Below are positions 26,091-33,810 of a stretch of DNA of 64,000 nt, one piece after another (position 1 is the stretch's first letter; each line of letters opens with the position of its first letter). The DNA lies in NCBI GenBank assembly GCA_000024525.1, contig CP001769.1, forward strand, positions 1 through 64,000. The letters run 5' to 3'. The notes beneath the pieces were generated by a model. The model worked only from the letters and a program-made list of their open reading frames with translations. It did no database searches and was not told the DNA's origin. A program made the position numbers and the translations under genes. This DNA comes from Spirosoma linguale DSM 74 (lineage in GTDB: Bacteria > Bacteroidota > Bacteroidia > Cytophagales > Spirosomataceae).

Positions 26091-26262
26091 GGTGAAGTGG
26101 TGTAGTGAGTTAAGTGGTGTAGTGAGTGCAATGAGTACAGGAACTCCTCAATGGCTACATTTCTTACCTGAAAACCCGTAAAAGCCAATCCCCGCAATAA
26201 GGCCCCCGCTTCAACCACTCAACTTACTCCACCTACTTTCACTTACTCCACTCACTTCACCA
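26091..26262. repeat. Imperfect low-complexity inverted repeat
   Basis: A purine-rich G/T array (repeats of GTGAAGTGGTGTAGTGAG type, 26091-26135) is mirrored by a C/T/A array (CCACTCAACTTACTCCACC..., 26215-26262). Together they can form a long imperfect hairpin in the 235-base gap between the K+ channel stop and the dnaX start. No gene seen in this gap. Confidence 0.5.
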
Positions 26263-26271
26263 ACGACCAAA

Positions 26272-27069
26272 TCAAATCTCCTTCCCGCAATGGGGGCATA
26301 CTTTTCGCTGGGGAGCTTTGCGGTCGCGGATGTGCTCGTTAAAACCCGAAACCAGAATACCCGTTGGCAGGGCAAATAATCCAATACCCAGTATAGCCGT
26401 AATGCCACCAAGTAGCTTTCCTAACGGCGTAATGGGGTGAATATCACCGTAACCAACGGTTGTCATGGCCGTAACACCCCACCACATGGTGGCCGGAATA
26501 CTCGAAAACTGATCGGGTTGGGCCGCGTGCTCCACGTAGTACATCACGCTCGATACAATGATCAGCATGAAAATGACGAGCATGGTGCTCAGTATCAGTT
26601 CTTCTTTTTTCTCGGTAACAACATTCTGAATCAGGCGGAATGCGTGGGAATAACGGGAGATTCGGAAGAGCCGGAAAATACGGAATAGCCGCAGAATGCG
26701 GACAATGGCCAGATCGGTGGCGAAGAGCGTGAAATAAAATGGGAAGATAGCCAGGAAGTCGATGATGGCGCTGGTGGAGAAAATATAATGTAAACGTCCC
26801 CAAAACCAATGGCTATATTTTTCATTCTCGACACAAACCCAGATGCGCATGATGTACTCGATGGTAAAAAAAACGACGGAGAAAACTTCAAAATCCGTGA
26901 AAAGAACGGCAAATTGTCGGTCGTACTCGGGTACTGTGTGCAGTACAATGGCAATGGCATTCAGGGTAATAATAGTGATCAGGAGGAGGTTGAACGCGAG
27001 GCTTATGCCCCGACGCTTTCCCGCCGAGGTCTCAAGAACCCGGTATAACGATTTGCGGAGGTGTGACAT
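26272..27069 (-). CDS. Voltage-gated-type potassium channel
   Basis: 265 residues, six transmembrane segments in Kv style. S4 has Arg at every third position (RILRLFRIFRLFRISR, about 124-139), the pore loop carries the K+ selectivity filter TTVGYGD (203-209) between S5 and S6, and the N-terminal domain is short. The C-terminus ends KVCPHCGKEI, a single CPHC pair that might bind metal as a dimer or tetramer. Inner-membrane location. Ion transporter (PF00520) family. A single-gene unit, followed by the repeat region before dnaX. Confidence 0.93.
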   Translation of the reverse strand: MSHLRKSLYRVLETSAGKRRGISLAFNLLLITIITLNAIAIVLHTVPEYDRQFAVLFTDFEVFSVVFFTIEYIMRIWVCVENEKYSHWFWGRLHYIFSTSAIIDFLAIFPFYFTLFATDLAIVRILRLFRIFRLFRISRYSHAFRLIQNVVTEKKEELILSTMLVIFMLIIVSSVMYYVEHAAQPDQFSSIPATMWWGVTAMTTVGYGDIHPITPLGKLLGGITAILGIGLFALPTGILVSGFNEHIRDRKAPQRKVCPHCGKEI

Positions 27070-27146
27070 GGTAAGAACGGTCGGTCGTTCTGCAAGCTAC
27101 TAAGCAAACGCCGAACTTGTATGGCGTTCGGGGCGAAGCCATTAGC

Positions 27147-28484
27147 CTAGGTCAGCGGTTGCCCGCCGGTAGTCTCCCGCAGGCTGTAATGCCGTACGGT
27201 GAGGAAGATAGTAACCGCTGCCACGGTGGCCAATCCTCCCGCAAGAAGGCCTATGGTTGGGGCTGAGATATAATCCAGGGCGTGGCCCGATACGTAGGAG
27301 CCAAGAATGTCGGATAGGTTAACAAAGGCCATATACGTGGTAAACTGTGACCCTTCCACCCCTTTTCGGCAGATAGCCATCAACACAGGCATGGCCGCAA
27401 CGCTGATACTAGGGTCCATAAAATACAGCGCTACAAGCCCCGTTTGCGCCACCGGTCGTTGCGTCCAGTACATTGCCAGACCATTGAAACAGATCAGATA
27501 AACGGCCACTACGGTCAGTACCACGACAAGGAGCCGACGGGGACTGATTCGGTCGGCAATGTAACCACCCATCAGTGCGGCTCCCGTGGCTACGAGCATG
27601 CCGTACGTGCCGGTTAGCACGGATACAGACGTGTCGGCCCAGCCCAAAACGCGAATCAGTTGGTAGCTGTAGGCTCTCGAAAACAGGCTTATGCTCACGT
27701 AGGCGACAACGATAGCCCCGAACAAAAGCAGGCTTCGTGTGGAGAAGAGGCCTTTGAATAACTCCGTAAACAGCCATTTGAATTTGTGCTCAGGCAAGGT
27801 TGCCCGCTGGGCCGTGTTGGGCTTGGCTGTAGTAGATGATTTAAACGACGGCAGCAACTGGTCGTCGGGTTGTTCGCGGATAAAAAAAGTAATGATCGTT
27901 AACGTCAGCAGGCAAAGGGATTGACTGAGGGCTGCGTTAAAGAAACCATACGTACGCAGTAGCTGCGAAAATACGGCGGCTCCAACGCCGGTACCAATCA
28001 GGAAGCCCGCCCGCATGAAGGCGTTAACGCGCCCCCGCTCATCTTCGGCAATCACCGTAATCGCCATCGCATCCACACTGGCATCCTGAACAGCCGCAAA
28101 GATGCTGTGGGTGAAAAAAAGCCAGGCCAGCGTGGTAATCTGTGTAACGGGATTATGAACAAACAAAAGACTCAGCGATGCCAGAAACGCCAGAAATTGT
28201 GCGCCCACAACCCAGGGTTTTCGGCGGCCCATCGGAGAACCCTGATAGCGGTCGATTAGCGGACCCCACACAAACTGAAAGGCCCAGGGCAGGCCAACAA
28301 TAGCGGCAAATGAACCAATAACCGACGGCTTCACGCCTTCAGCGGTGAGATAGTTGGCCAGGGCTGTCAGCGAAAAACCAGCCGGGATTCCCTGCATCAC
28401 ATACAGGTAAAAAAATACAGTATAACGCAGCCACCGACTTCGGCTTAGTGTGGGCGGATAAGTACTAGGGAGGGCTGTTACCAC
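27147..28484 (-). CDS. MFS transporter, AmpG-like
   Basis: 445 residues with 12 predicted membrane spans, GTG start. N-terminal YVMQGIPAGFSLTALANYL and GLPWAFQFVWGPLIDRY match the AmpG/PAT branch of the major facilitator superfamily, whose best-known member imports anhydro-muropeptides; the RxxGR-type loop (SPMGRRKPWV) is also present. Muropeptide transport would fit the lytic transglycosylases and dipeptide epimerase elsewhere in the window, but other substrates are possible. Divergent from the GNAT gene across a 366-base gap. Confidence 0.8.
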   Translation of the reverse strand: MVTALPSTYPPTLSRSRWLRYTVFFYLYVMQGIPAGFSLTALANYLTAEGVKPSVIGSFAAIVGLPWAFQFVWGPLIDRYQGSPMGRRKPWVVGAQFLAFLASLSLLFVHNPVTQITTLAWLFFTHSIFAAVQDASVDAMAITVIAEDERGRVNAFMRAGFLIGTGVGAAVFSQLLRTYGFFNAALSQSLCLLTLTIITFFIREQPDDQLLPSFKSSTTAKPNTAQRATLPEHKFKWLFTELFKGLFSTRSLLLFGAIVVAYVSISLFSRAYSYQLIRVLGWADTSVSVLTGTYGMLVATGAALMGGYIADRISPRRLLVVVLTVVAVYLICFNGLAMYWTQRPVAQTGLVALYFMDPSISVAAMPVLMAICRKGVEGSQFTTYMAFVNLSDILGSYVSGHALDYISAPTIGLLAGGLATVAAVTIFLTVRHYSLRETTGGQPLT

Positions 28485-28850
28485 AAGTCTGGTTAATCTA
28501 TTCGTTGACAGATTAAAACATCAATAACCAAACATGTACGACTGAACGATTAATAAATATGTTTTATCAATTCTCGAACTATCCTGTAAAAAATCCGTTA
28601 TTTCTATTGCAAGACCCGGATAATCTCTCTAACATTGTCCGCGTTTTCAGCGCAGAACCAATGGCAAAGCTCGTTTATCTACCGACTTTCTTCCATACTA
28701 CGCCATTTCGGTTTAGGTCCGAAAGGACTATATCATTTTGTTTGCCTATGTGGTAAACTATTTCCGCCTTTTTTCTCGTTTTATTCATCTAAATCAGCAC
28801 GGATTACGCTGTCTCCGTTTTGCGGCTTTACAACCGCCCAATAAACGACA
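28485..28850. other. 366-base intergenic gap, no gene seen
   Basis: AT-rich region between the divergent AmpG-like gene and the GNAT gene. A 65-codon open frame at 28559-28756 has no recognisable composition or homology signal and is discounted. Promoters for both neighbours should lie here, but I see no convincing TAnnTTTG element. Confidence 0.6.
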
Positions 28851-29558
28851 ATGATCACACCCGAAATAGTTAACGATCTTTATATCGTCCAGGTCGCAAA
28901 TGAAAATCATTTGCGGTTAGCCGAAACCATCTGCCACGAAATGGAAGAGAGTGCCAAAGCCCGGGGAACCGGTATTGCCAAGCGCTCGCCTATTTATGTG
29001 ATGGAAAAAATGCTGGAAGGGAAAGCCATTGTAGCCATGACGCTCTCCGGCGAATGGGTTGGCTTCTGCTACATCGAAACGTGGGAGCACGGCAAGTTCG
29101 TAGCTAACTCCGGGCTGATTGTTCATCCCGACTACCGTAAAAGTGGTATTGCCACACGGATCAAAGCCAAGGCTTTTGAACTATCGCGGACGATGTTCCC
29201 AACGGCTAAAATCATTGGTATCACAACGAGTCTGGCGGTCATGAAAATTAACTCCGACCTTGGCTATCAGCCGGTAACGCTCAGCGAGCTTCCCGCCGAT
29301 GATGCCTTCTGGAAAGGGTGCCAGACCTGTACTAATTTCGATATCCTGACGCGTACTAACCGGAAGCATTGCCTCTGTACTGGTATGCAGTATGATCCGG
29401 AGGAACACAAGAAGGAGCAGAAAGACGAAAACTGGAACTTCCTGAAAGAATCGAAATTATATGAACGCTGGATGCGTATCAAAAACCGTATCCTGATGCG
29501 CATCAGCCCCTCGGAGCGTTTGCGTGCCCAGCGTAGTCGTGAACTGGAAACGGCTTAG
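28851..29558 (+). CDS. GNAT acetyltransferase of the argG-linked type
   Basis: 235 residues. GNAT fold with acetyl-CoA motif HPDYRKSGIATRIKAKAF and a preceding GFCYIETWEHGKFVANSGLI. The N-terminus (ICHEMEESAKARGTGIAKRS) and a Cys-rich C-terminal insertion (CQTC...CLC) match a Bacteroidota group that usually sits directly upstream of argininosuccinate synthase (argG) and is thought to supply the first acylation step of arginine synthesis. Here no arg gene is adjacent: the next gene is an esterase. The assignment is by recalled family pattern, so moderate. The CxxC/CxC set may bind metal. Confidence 0.8.
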   Translation: MITPEIVNDLYIVQVANENHLRLAETICHEMEESAKARGTGIAKRSPIYVMEKMLEGKAIVAMTLSGEWVGFCYIETWEHGKFVANSGLIVHPDYRKSGIATRIKAKAFELSRTMFPTAKIIGITTSLAVMKINSDLGYQPVTLSELPADDAFWKGCQTCTNFDILTRTNRKHCLCTGMQYDPEEHKKEQKDENWNFLKESKLYERWMRIKNRILMRISPSERLRAQRSRELETA

Positions 29559-29632
29559 GAAACAGAGCCAGCCTGAATTTTAAGGGGTAACCGTTATTGG
29601 AGAAACGTTGGCAATGACCAATGAGGCTTATA

Positions 29633-29666
29633 AAAATCGGCACCGGAGCAATCCGGTGCCGATTTT
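29633..29666. terminator. Intrinsic terminator
   Basis: Perfect 15-base stem AAAATCGGCACCGGA / TCCGGTGCCGATTTT with a 4-base loop followed by GTTTTTAT, 75 bases after the GNAT gene. The rest of the 307-base gap before the esterase gene shows no gene. Confidence 0.85.
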
Positions 29667-29865
29667 GTTTTTATCGGTATCTGATTATCAGTTTAAGATT
29701 TCCTCCTGTTGCTGCTCAGCAGTCAATTGATTCTACCTTCGAATAACGATTCCAACAAGGGTATCGTAAACACACAGTATCAGTCATATAGCAAATTGCT
29801 TTCTTGGATGAAGCCACGCATTGAAAACCGGTTTCAACCCATCCGTTTCTTCGACAAGACCAAAA

Positions 29866-31419
29866 ATGATTAGGTACGTTCTTTTTACTTTGCTTTCGCT
29901 AGCCGGTTTAGGGCTAATTACCCCGGTATCAGCTCAGTCCGGAAAGTCGATTCATCGGTTTGCCGATGAGGTTTTCCCGCGCTTCGATACCCTCAACAAC
30001 GTTGTTTACGGACAGGCCATCAACCTGAAAGGACAGTCTGAAACGTTGAAACTCGATCTTTTTCTGCCAGAAAAAGGCGATACTCTGCGTAAGCGCCCGT
30101 TGTTAATTTTTATTCATGGGGGAGGGTTCCAGAACAACGATAAGGTGGGTGCGTTTAGCTCGATGGTCTGTAGCAGTATGGCTCGGCGGGGTTACGTGGC
30201 CAGTTCCATCAATTACCGGCTGGGACTGACCGCATCCAAAAGTGACACGGCCTACTTCGATGCCTTATACCGCGCCGTGCAGGACGCCAAAGCCGCCGTT
30301 CGGTTCTTCCGAAAAAATGCTGATTTGTACGGCATTGACCCCGATCAGATTTTCGTGATGGGTAGTTCGGCGGGATCAAAAACGGCGATGCACTTAGCCT
30401 ATTTAGATCAGAGTGAGGTGCCGTCCTGGGTTGATACAAAACGGCTGGGAACGCTGGAAGGCATTAGTGGCAACCCTGGCTATTCGTCGAAGGTGCGCGG
30501 GGTTATTAACTGCTGGGGAGCCATGATTGATTACCGCTGGATGCAGCCGGGCGATGCCCCCATTTTTAATGTACATGGCATGGCCGATGTAACGGTGGCG
30601 TACGATTCGTCATTCAGCTACCACGGATTCCGACATGGCAGCACTATTCTGTACGACCACGCCCTGAAAATGGGTATTCCGACGGGCCTTCAACTGTTCG
30701 AAAAAACCGGACATACGCTGGATAATGACAAAGTTAAACAACAGGCTGCGCTGGGTGAAATCAGTCACTGGCTGTTCACCCAACTGCTACAGAACGAGCC
30801 GAAAAACGGGCCGGAAGTATTCAAGTGGTCGACGGAAGTACAGCAGTTAACACATCTCGATTCAACGACGAAAGACCCCCAAAACGCCATTCTGTTTTCG
30901 GGCAGTTCCTATATTCGTCGCTGGACAACCATCGCCCGCGATCTGGCGCCTATTCCGATTATTCACCGGGGGTATGGTGGTGCCAAGCTCAACGATTTCG
31001 CCTATTACATTAGCCGCATCGTGAAGGCGCACAGACTCAAAGCCGCCGTGTTTTACGTGGGGAATGACATTGTTGGTGTTCTCGTCGACAAAACGCCGTT
31101 GCAGGTGCTGAATCTGGTTAAAAACGTTACTCGCCAGGTGCAAGCCATTCACCCTGACCTGCCGATTTTCTGGATTCAGGTATCGCCGAACCCCAAGCGC
31201 TGGCCTGTATGGGACCAGACCAGTGCCGCCAACGAGCTAATCCGGCAATATTGTGAGCAAACGCCGAATCTTCATTTCATCGAGACGGCCTATACCTTTC
31301 TGGGGCCCGATGGCAAACCGATTCCGTCGTTGTACGATGCTGATACCCTGCATCTGAACGAAGCGGGGTACAAACGCTGGGCTGTTATTATCAAAAAAAG
31401 CTTGATGGTGCTTAAGTAA
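29866..31419 (+). CDS. Two-domain esterase: alpha/beta hydrolase fused to SGNH hydrolase
   Basis: 517 residues from the ATG at 29866 (MIRYVLFTLLSLAGLGL..., signal peptide ending SAQ); an upstream TTG at 29821 adds an unlikely leader. N-terminal domain (about 40-310) is an alpha/beta hydrolase of the BD-FAE/carboxylesterase type: oxyanion loop FIHGGGF, nucleophile elbow VMGSSAGS. C-terminal domain (about 325-510) is an SGNH/GDSL hydrolase: block I LFSGSSYIRRW, block II RGYGG, block III YVGNDI, block V DTLHLNEAG (Asp-x-x-His). Both catalytic sets appear intact, though the GDSL Asp is replaced by Ser. Likely periplasmic deacetylation of a polysaccharide; inferred. Confidence 0.85.
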   Translation: MIRYVLFTLLSLAGLGLITPVSAQSGKSIHRFADEVFPRFDTLNNVVYGQAINLKGQSETLKLDLFLPEKGDTLRKRPLLIFIHGGGFQNNDKVGAFSSMVCSSMARRGYVASSINYRLGLTASKSDTAYFDALYRAVQDAKAAVRFFRKNADLYGIDPDQIFVMGSSAGSKTAMHLAYLDQSEVPSWVDTKRLGTLEGISGNPGYSSKVRGVINCWGAMIDYRWMQPGDAPIFNVHGMADVTVAYDSSFSYHGFRHGSTILYDHALKMGIPTGLQLFEKTGHTLDNDKVKQQAALGEISHWLFTQLLQNEPKNGPEVFKWSTEVQQLTHLDSTTKDPQNAILFSGSSYIRRWTTIARDLAPIPIIHRGYGGAKLNDFAYYISRIVKAHRLKAAVFYVGNDIVGVLVDKTPLQVLNLVKNVTRQVQAIHPDLPIFWIQVSPNPKRWPVWDQTSAANELIRQYCEQTPNLHFIETAYTFLGPDGKPIPSLYDADTLHLNEAGYKRWAVIIKKSLMVLK

Positions 31420-31480
31420 GCAGAAGGGAGTACAGACGCAGGTTTTTGCATAGCCTGCCCTGCCAGTGCGAGGTTGAAAA

Positions 31481-31552
31481 GGGTTGCCTCTGGCCGGTAT
31501 ACAAATTCGTATCGTCGCGATATGGTATTTGTTTGCCGGCCAGAGGCAACCC
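31481..31552. terminator. Nested hairpin after the esterase gene
   Basis: 17-base perfect arms GGGTTGCCTCTGGCCGG (31481-31497) and complement (31536-31552). The 38-base loop contains a further small stem (TATCG..CGATA). Probable terminator or dispersed palindrome. Confidence 0.6.
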
Positions 31553-31818
31553 CTTATCGGTTAAACGGGCTACTTCTACACCTGGCAAAATCGTTATGTC
31601 GCACGCTATATTTTTTTCTTAACAAGAAATATAGTAAAACTTAACATTAAATTAACATTGGGTATTTGTAGAAAATTATGCTTTTAGTGGTTTTTGAAAA
31701 ATTATATGCTGATTTATGTCTTTATTGGGTTGATAAATAGTATAATATTGTTTTTTAGGTGAAATCCATAAAAAGTCTTTAAAATGATAATATTGGTTTT
31801 GTTTGTAATTTGATAATA

Positions 31819-31849
31819 TTACCTTAATATTGGCGTAACATTAAGGTAA
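31819..31849. promoter_or_regulatory. Inverted repeat, candidate operator
   Basis: TTACCTTAAT (31819-31828) and ATTAAGGTAA (31840-31849) form a perfect 10-base inverted repeat with an 11-base spacer, about 70 bases before the TonB-like gene. The spacing of the half-sites fits a dimeric regulator, but no regulator gene is adjacent. Confidence 0.35.
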
Positions 31850-31921
31850 CATAAGTCGCCGATAGCATTGGGCTGGCTTGCGACGAGGGTAGTTGTTCAA
31901 TCATTTAATCACATTGAAGTC

Positions 31922-32269
31922 ATGAAAAAGAATTTTGCTCTTCTCATGCTGGTAGGCTTCCTGGCAACGCAAGCCTACGCTGCGCCGATAACAACAAGTA
32001 AACCCAAGGCCGCTAAGGCAACCCTGGAAAACCAGTTGTCGAAATATGTTTCGTACCCCGATGCTCTCAAGCCAACGCAACAGGCAGGTGTCGTCGTGAT
32101 TCAGTTTAAGGTAAATGCCGCCAATGAGCTTTGCCAACTGGAAGTTTTCAGTAAAAATGAACAGCTTAACAATACATTGATTCGCCAGTTAACGGGCAAA
32201 AAAATAAATGGTTACGGCAGCGATGCGGGCGAGTTACACACCGTTCGGCTTCGTTTCCAGCCAGAATAA
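31922..32269 (+). CDS. Small exported protein with TonB C-terminal-like domain
   Basis: 115 residues from the ATG at 31922, giving MKKNFALLMLVGFLATQAYA, a clear signal peptide; the longer frame from 31868 is rejected. The mature part (KYVSYPDALKPTQQAGVVVIQFKVNAANELCQLEVFSKN...) resembles the TonB/TonB-like C-terminal fold, with the Y-P-x-x-L start and V-V-x-F-x-V strand of periplasmic TonB domains. It lacks a membrane anchor, so it is not an energy transducer by itself. A hairpin with T tract follows. Function unknown. Confidence 0.7.
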   Translation: MKKNFALLMLVGFLATQAYAAPITTSKPKAAKATLENQLSKYVSYPDALKPTQQAGVVVIQFKVNAANELCQLEVFSKNEQLNNTLIRQLTGKKINGYGSDAGELHTVRLRFQPE

Positions 32270-32286
32270 AAAATTACGTTATCAGT

Positions 32287-32335
32287 AGCCGGAAGCTGTC
32301 GTGGTATTTATTTACCTACCAGTTTCCGGCTTTTT
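32287..32335 (+). terminator. Intrinsic terminator
   Basis: Stem AGCCGGAA..CTG / CAG..TTCCGGCT with a 21-base loop followed by TTTT, directly after the TonB-like gene and before the photolyase. Confidence 0.7.
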
Positions 32336-32393
32336 CTTGCCCAACTTTTTTGGTTCACGACGGGTTAGCCGATAAACAAACCCACCAAACCAT

Positions 32394-33710
32394 ATGTCTG
32401 AACCGCTCTCGCTGGTCTGGCTTCGGCGCGATTTGCGTCTGCACGATAATGCCGCTTTGTACTACGCCCTCAAAAGTGGCCGCCCCGTTATTCCTGTATT
32501 TATTTTTGACCGCGTTATTCTTGATGCGCTGGACGACCGGCTCGACCGTCGGGTTGAGTTTCTGGTCCAGGAAGTAAATCGCCTGCACGATGAACTGGCA
32601 AAACTGGGGTCGACCATTATCGTGCGTTATGGCAAGCCGGTTGATGTCTGGAAAGAGTTGATCGAAACGTATACCATTGGTGATGTATTTACCAACCATG
32701 ATTACGAAGGGTACGCCAAAGAACGTGACAAGGCTATTGGCGAGTTGCTGGCCGAACGCGGCATTGGGTTTCACACCAGTAAAGACCAGGCTATCTTTGA
32801 GCGCGACGAGGTTCTCAGCGGCAAAAAGACGCCCTACACGGTTTTTACGCCCTATAGCCGCAAGTGGAAAGACACGCTGACTGATTTCTATCTGAAGTCG
32901 TACCCAACCGAAAACTACAGCAGCCACTATTGGCAGACAAAACCGGAGCCTGCCATCACATTGGCTGATATGGGTTTTCAGCCGGTGGGTGAACCATTTC
33001 CTGCCGAAACGGTATCCGACAAATTACTCGATACGTATAACGAAACCCGTGATTTTCCGGCGCTGCCGCATAGCACCAGTCAACTAAGTATTCACCTGCG
33101 TTTCGGCACTATCAGTATTCGTGAACTAGCCCGGCAGGCAAAGGCGGCCGACGATCAAACGTTTCTGAATGAACTCTGCTGGCGTGATTTTTACTTTCAG
33201 GTGCTCGATCATTTTCCGCACGTTGAACAATACTCTTTTCGGCGGGAGTACGACCAGATTGAGTGGCGCAATAACGAAGATGAGTTTGACAAATGGTGCC
33301 GGGGCGAAACAGGCTACCCGATTGTCGATGCCGGGATGCGGCAGTTAAATACCATTGGGTGGATGCATAACCGAGTTCGGATGATTACCGCCAGTTTTCT
33401 GTGCAAACACCTGCTCATCGACTGGCGTTGGGGCGAAGCCTATTTCGGTAAAAAACTCCGCGATTACGATCTCTCTGCCAATAACGGCGGCTGGCAATGG
33501 GCGGCCGGTTCGGGTACTGATGCCGCACCTTATTTTCGGGTCTTCAACCCAACGGCCCAGGCCCAGCGGTTCGATCCCAAAAGTGTTTATATCCGTCAGT
33601 GGGTGCCCGAAGTCGATAAACCAAGTTACCCCAAACCAATGGTCGACCATGCCATGGCCCGGCAACGCGCCATCGATACCTACCGGAAAGCTCTGGCCAA
33701 AGTGAAATAG
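32394..33710 (+). CDS. Deoxyribodipyrimidine photolyase / cryptochrome family
   Basis: 438 residues. N-terminal Rossmann antenna domain (LVWLRRDLRLHDNAAL, about 7-130), then the FAD-binding helical domain with HLRFGTISIRELARQA, LNELCWRDFYFQVL, and the family's GYPIVDAGMRQLNTIGWMHNR and DYDLSANNGGWQWAAGSGTDAAPYFR motifs that contact FAD and DNA. This is the class I photolyase signature. It most likely repairs cyclobutane dimers using blue light. No neighbour suggests a sensory cryptochrome role. Single transcription unit. Confidence 0.93.
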   Translation: MSEPLSLVWLRRDLRLHDNAALYYALKSGRPVIPVFIFDRVILDALDDRLDRRVEFLVQEVNRLHDELAKLGSTIIVRYGKPVDVWKELIETYTIGDVFTNHDYEGYAKERDKAIGELLAERGIGFHTSKDQAIFERDEVLSGKKTPYTVFTPYSRKWKDTLTDFYLKSYPTENYSSHYWQTKPEPAITLADMGFQPVGEPFPAETVSDKLLDTYNETRDFPALPHSTSQLSIHLRFGTISIRELARQAKAADDQTFLNELCWRDFYFQVLDHFPHVEQYSFRREYDQIEWRNNEDEFDKWCRGETGYPIVDAGMRQLNTIGWMHNRVRMITASFLCKHLLIDWRWGEAYFGKKLRDYDLSANNGGWQWAAGSGTDAAPYFRVFNPTAQAQRFDPKSVYIRQWVPEVDKPSYPKPMVDHAMARQRAIDTYRKALAKVK

Positions 33711-33810
33711 GGCTGGCTGTGCGGTAAATACCCGCGCCAGCGAATGTTCGTATGCACAGCTTTTTGTACATTACACCTCTTTTTCCTGAACTATTCCGCT
33801 ATTAATCTTT

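Larger units (their letters stand above)
31420..31921. other. 500-base AT-rich intergenic gap
   Basis: No gene seen. It holds a nested hairpin (31481-31552) just after the esterase gene, a very AT-rich centre (31600-31820) and an inverted repeat (31819-31849) upstream of the TonB-like gene. Confidence 0.7.

Noticed and set aside
28559..28756. 65-codon frame in the gap before the GNAT gene
   Set aside because: No ribosome site or promoter, unremarkable composition, and no recognisable motif.
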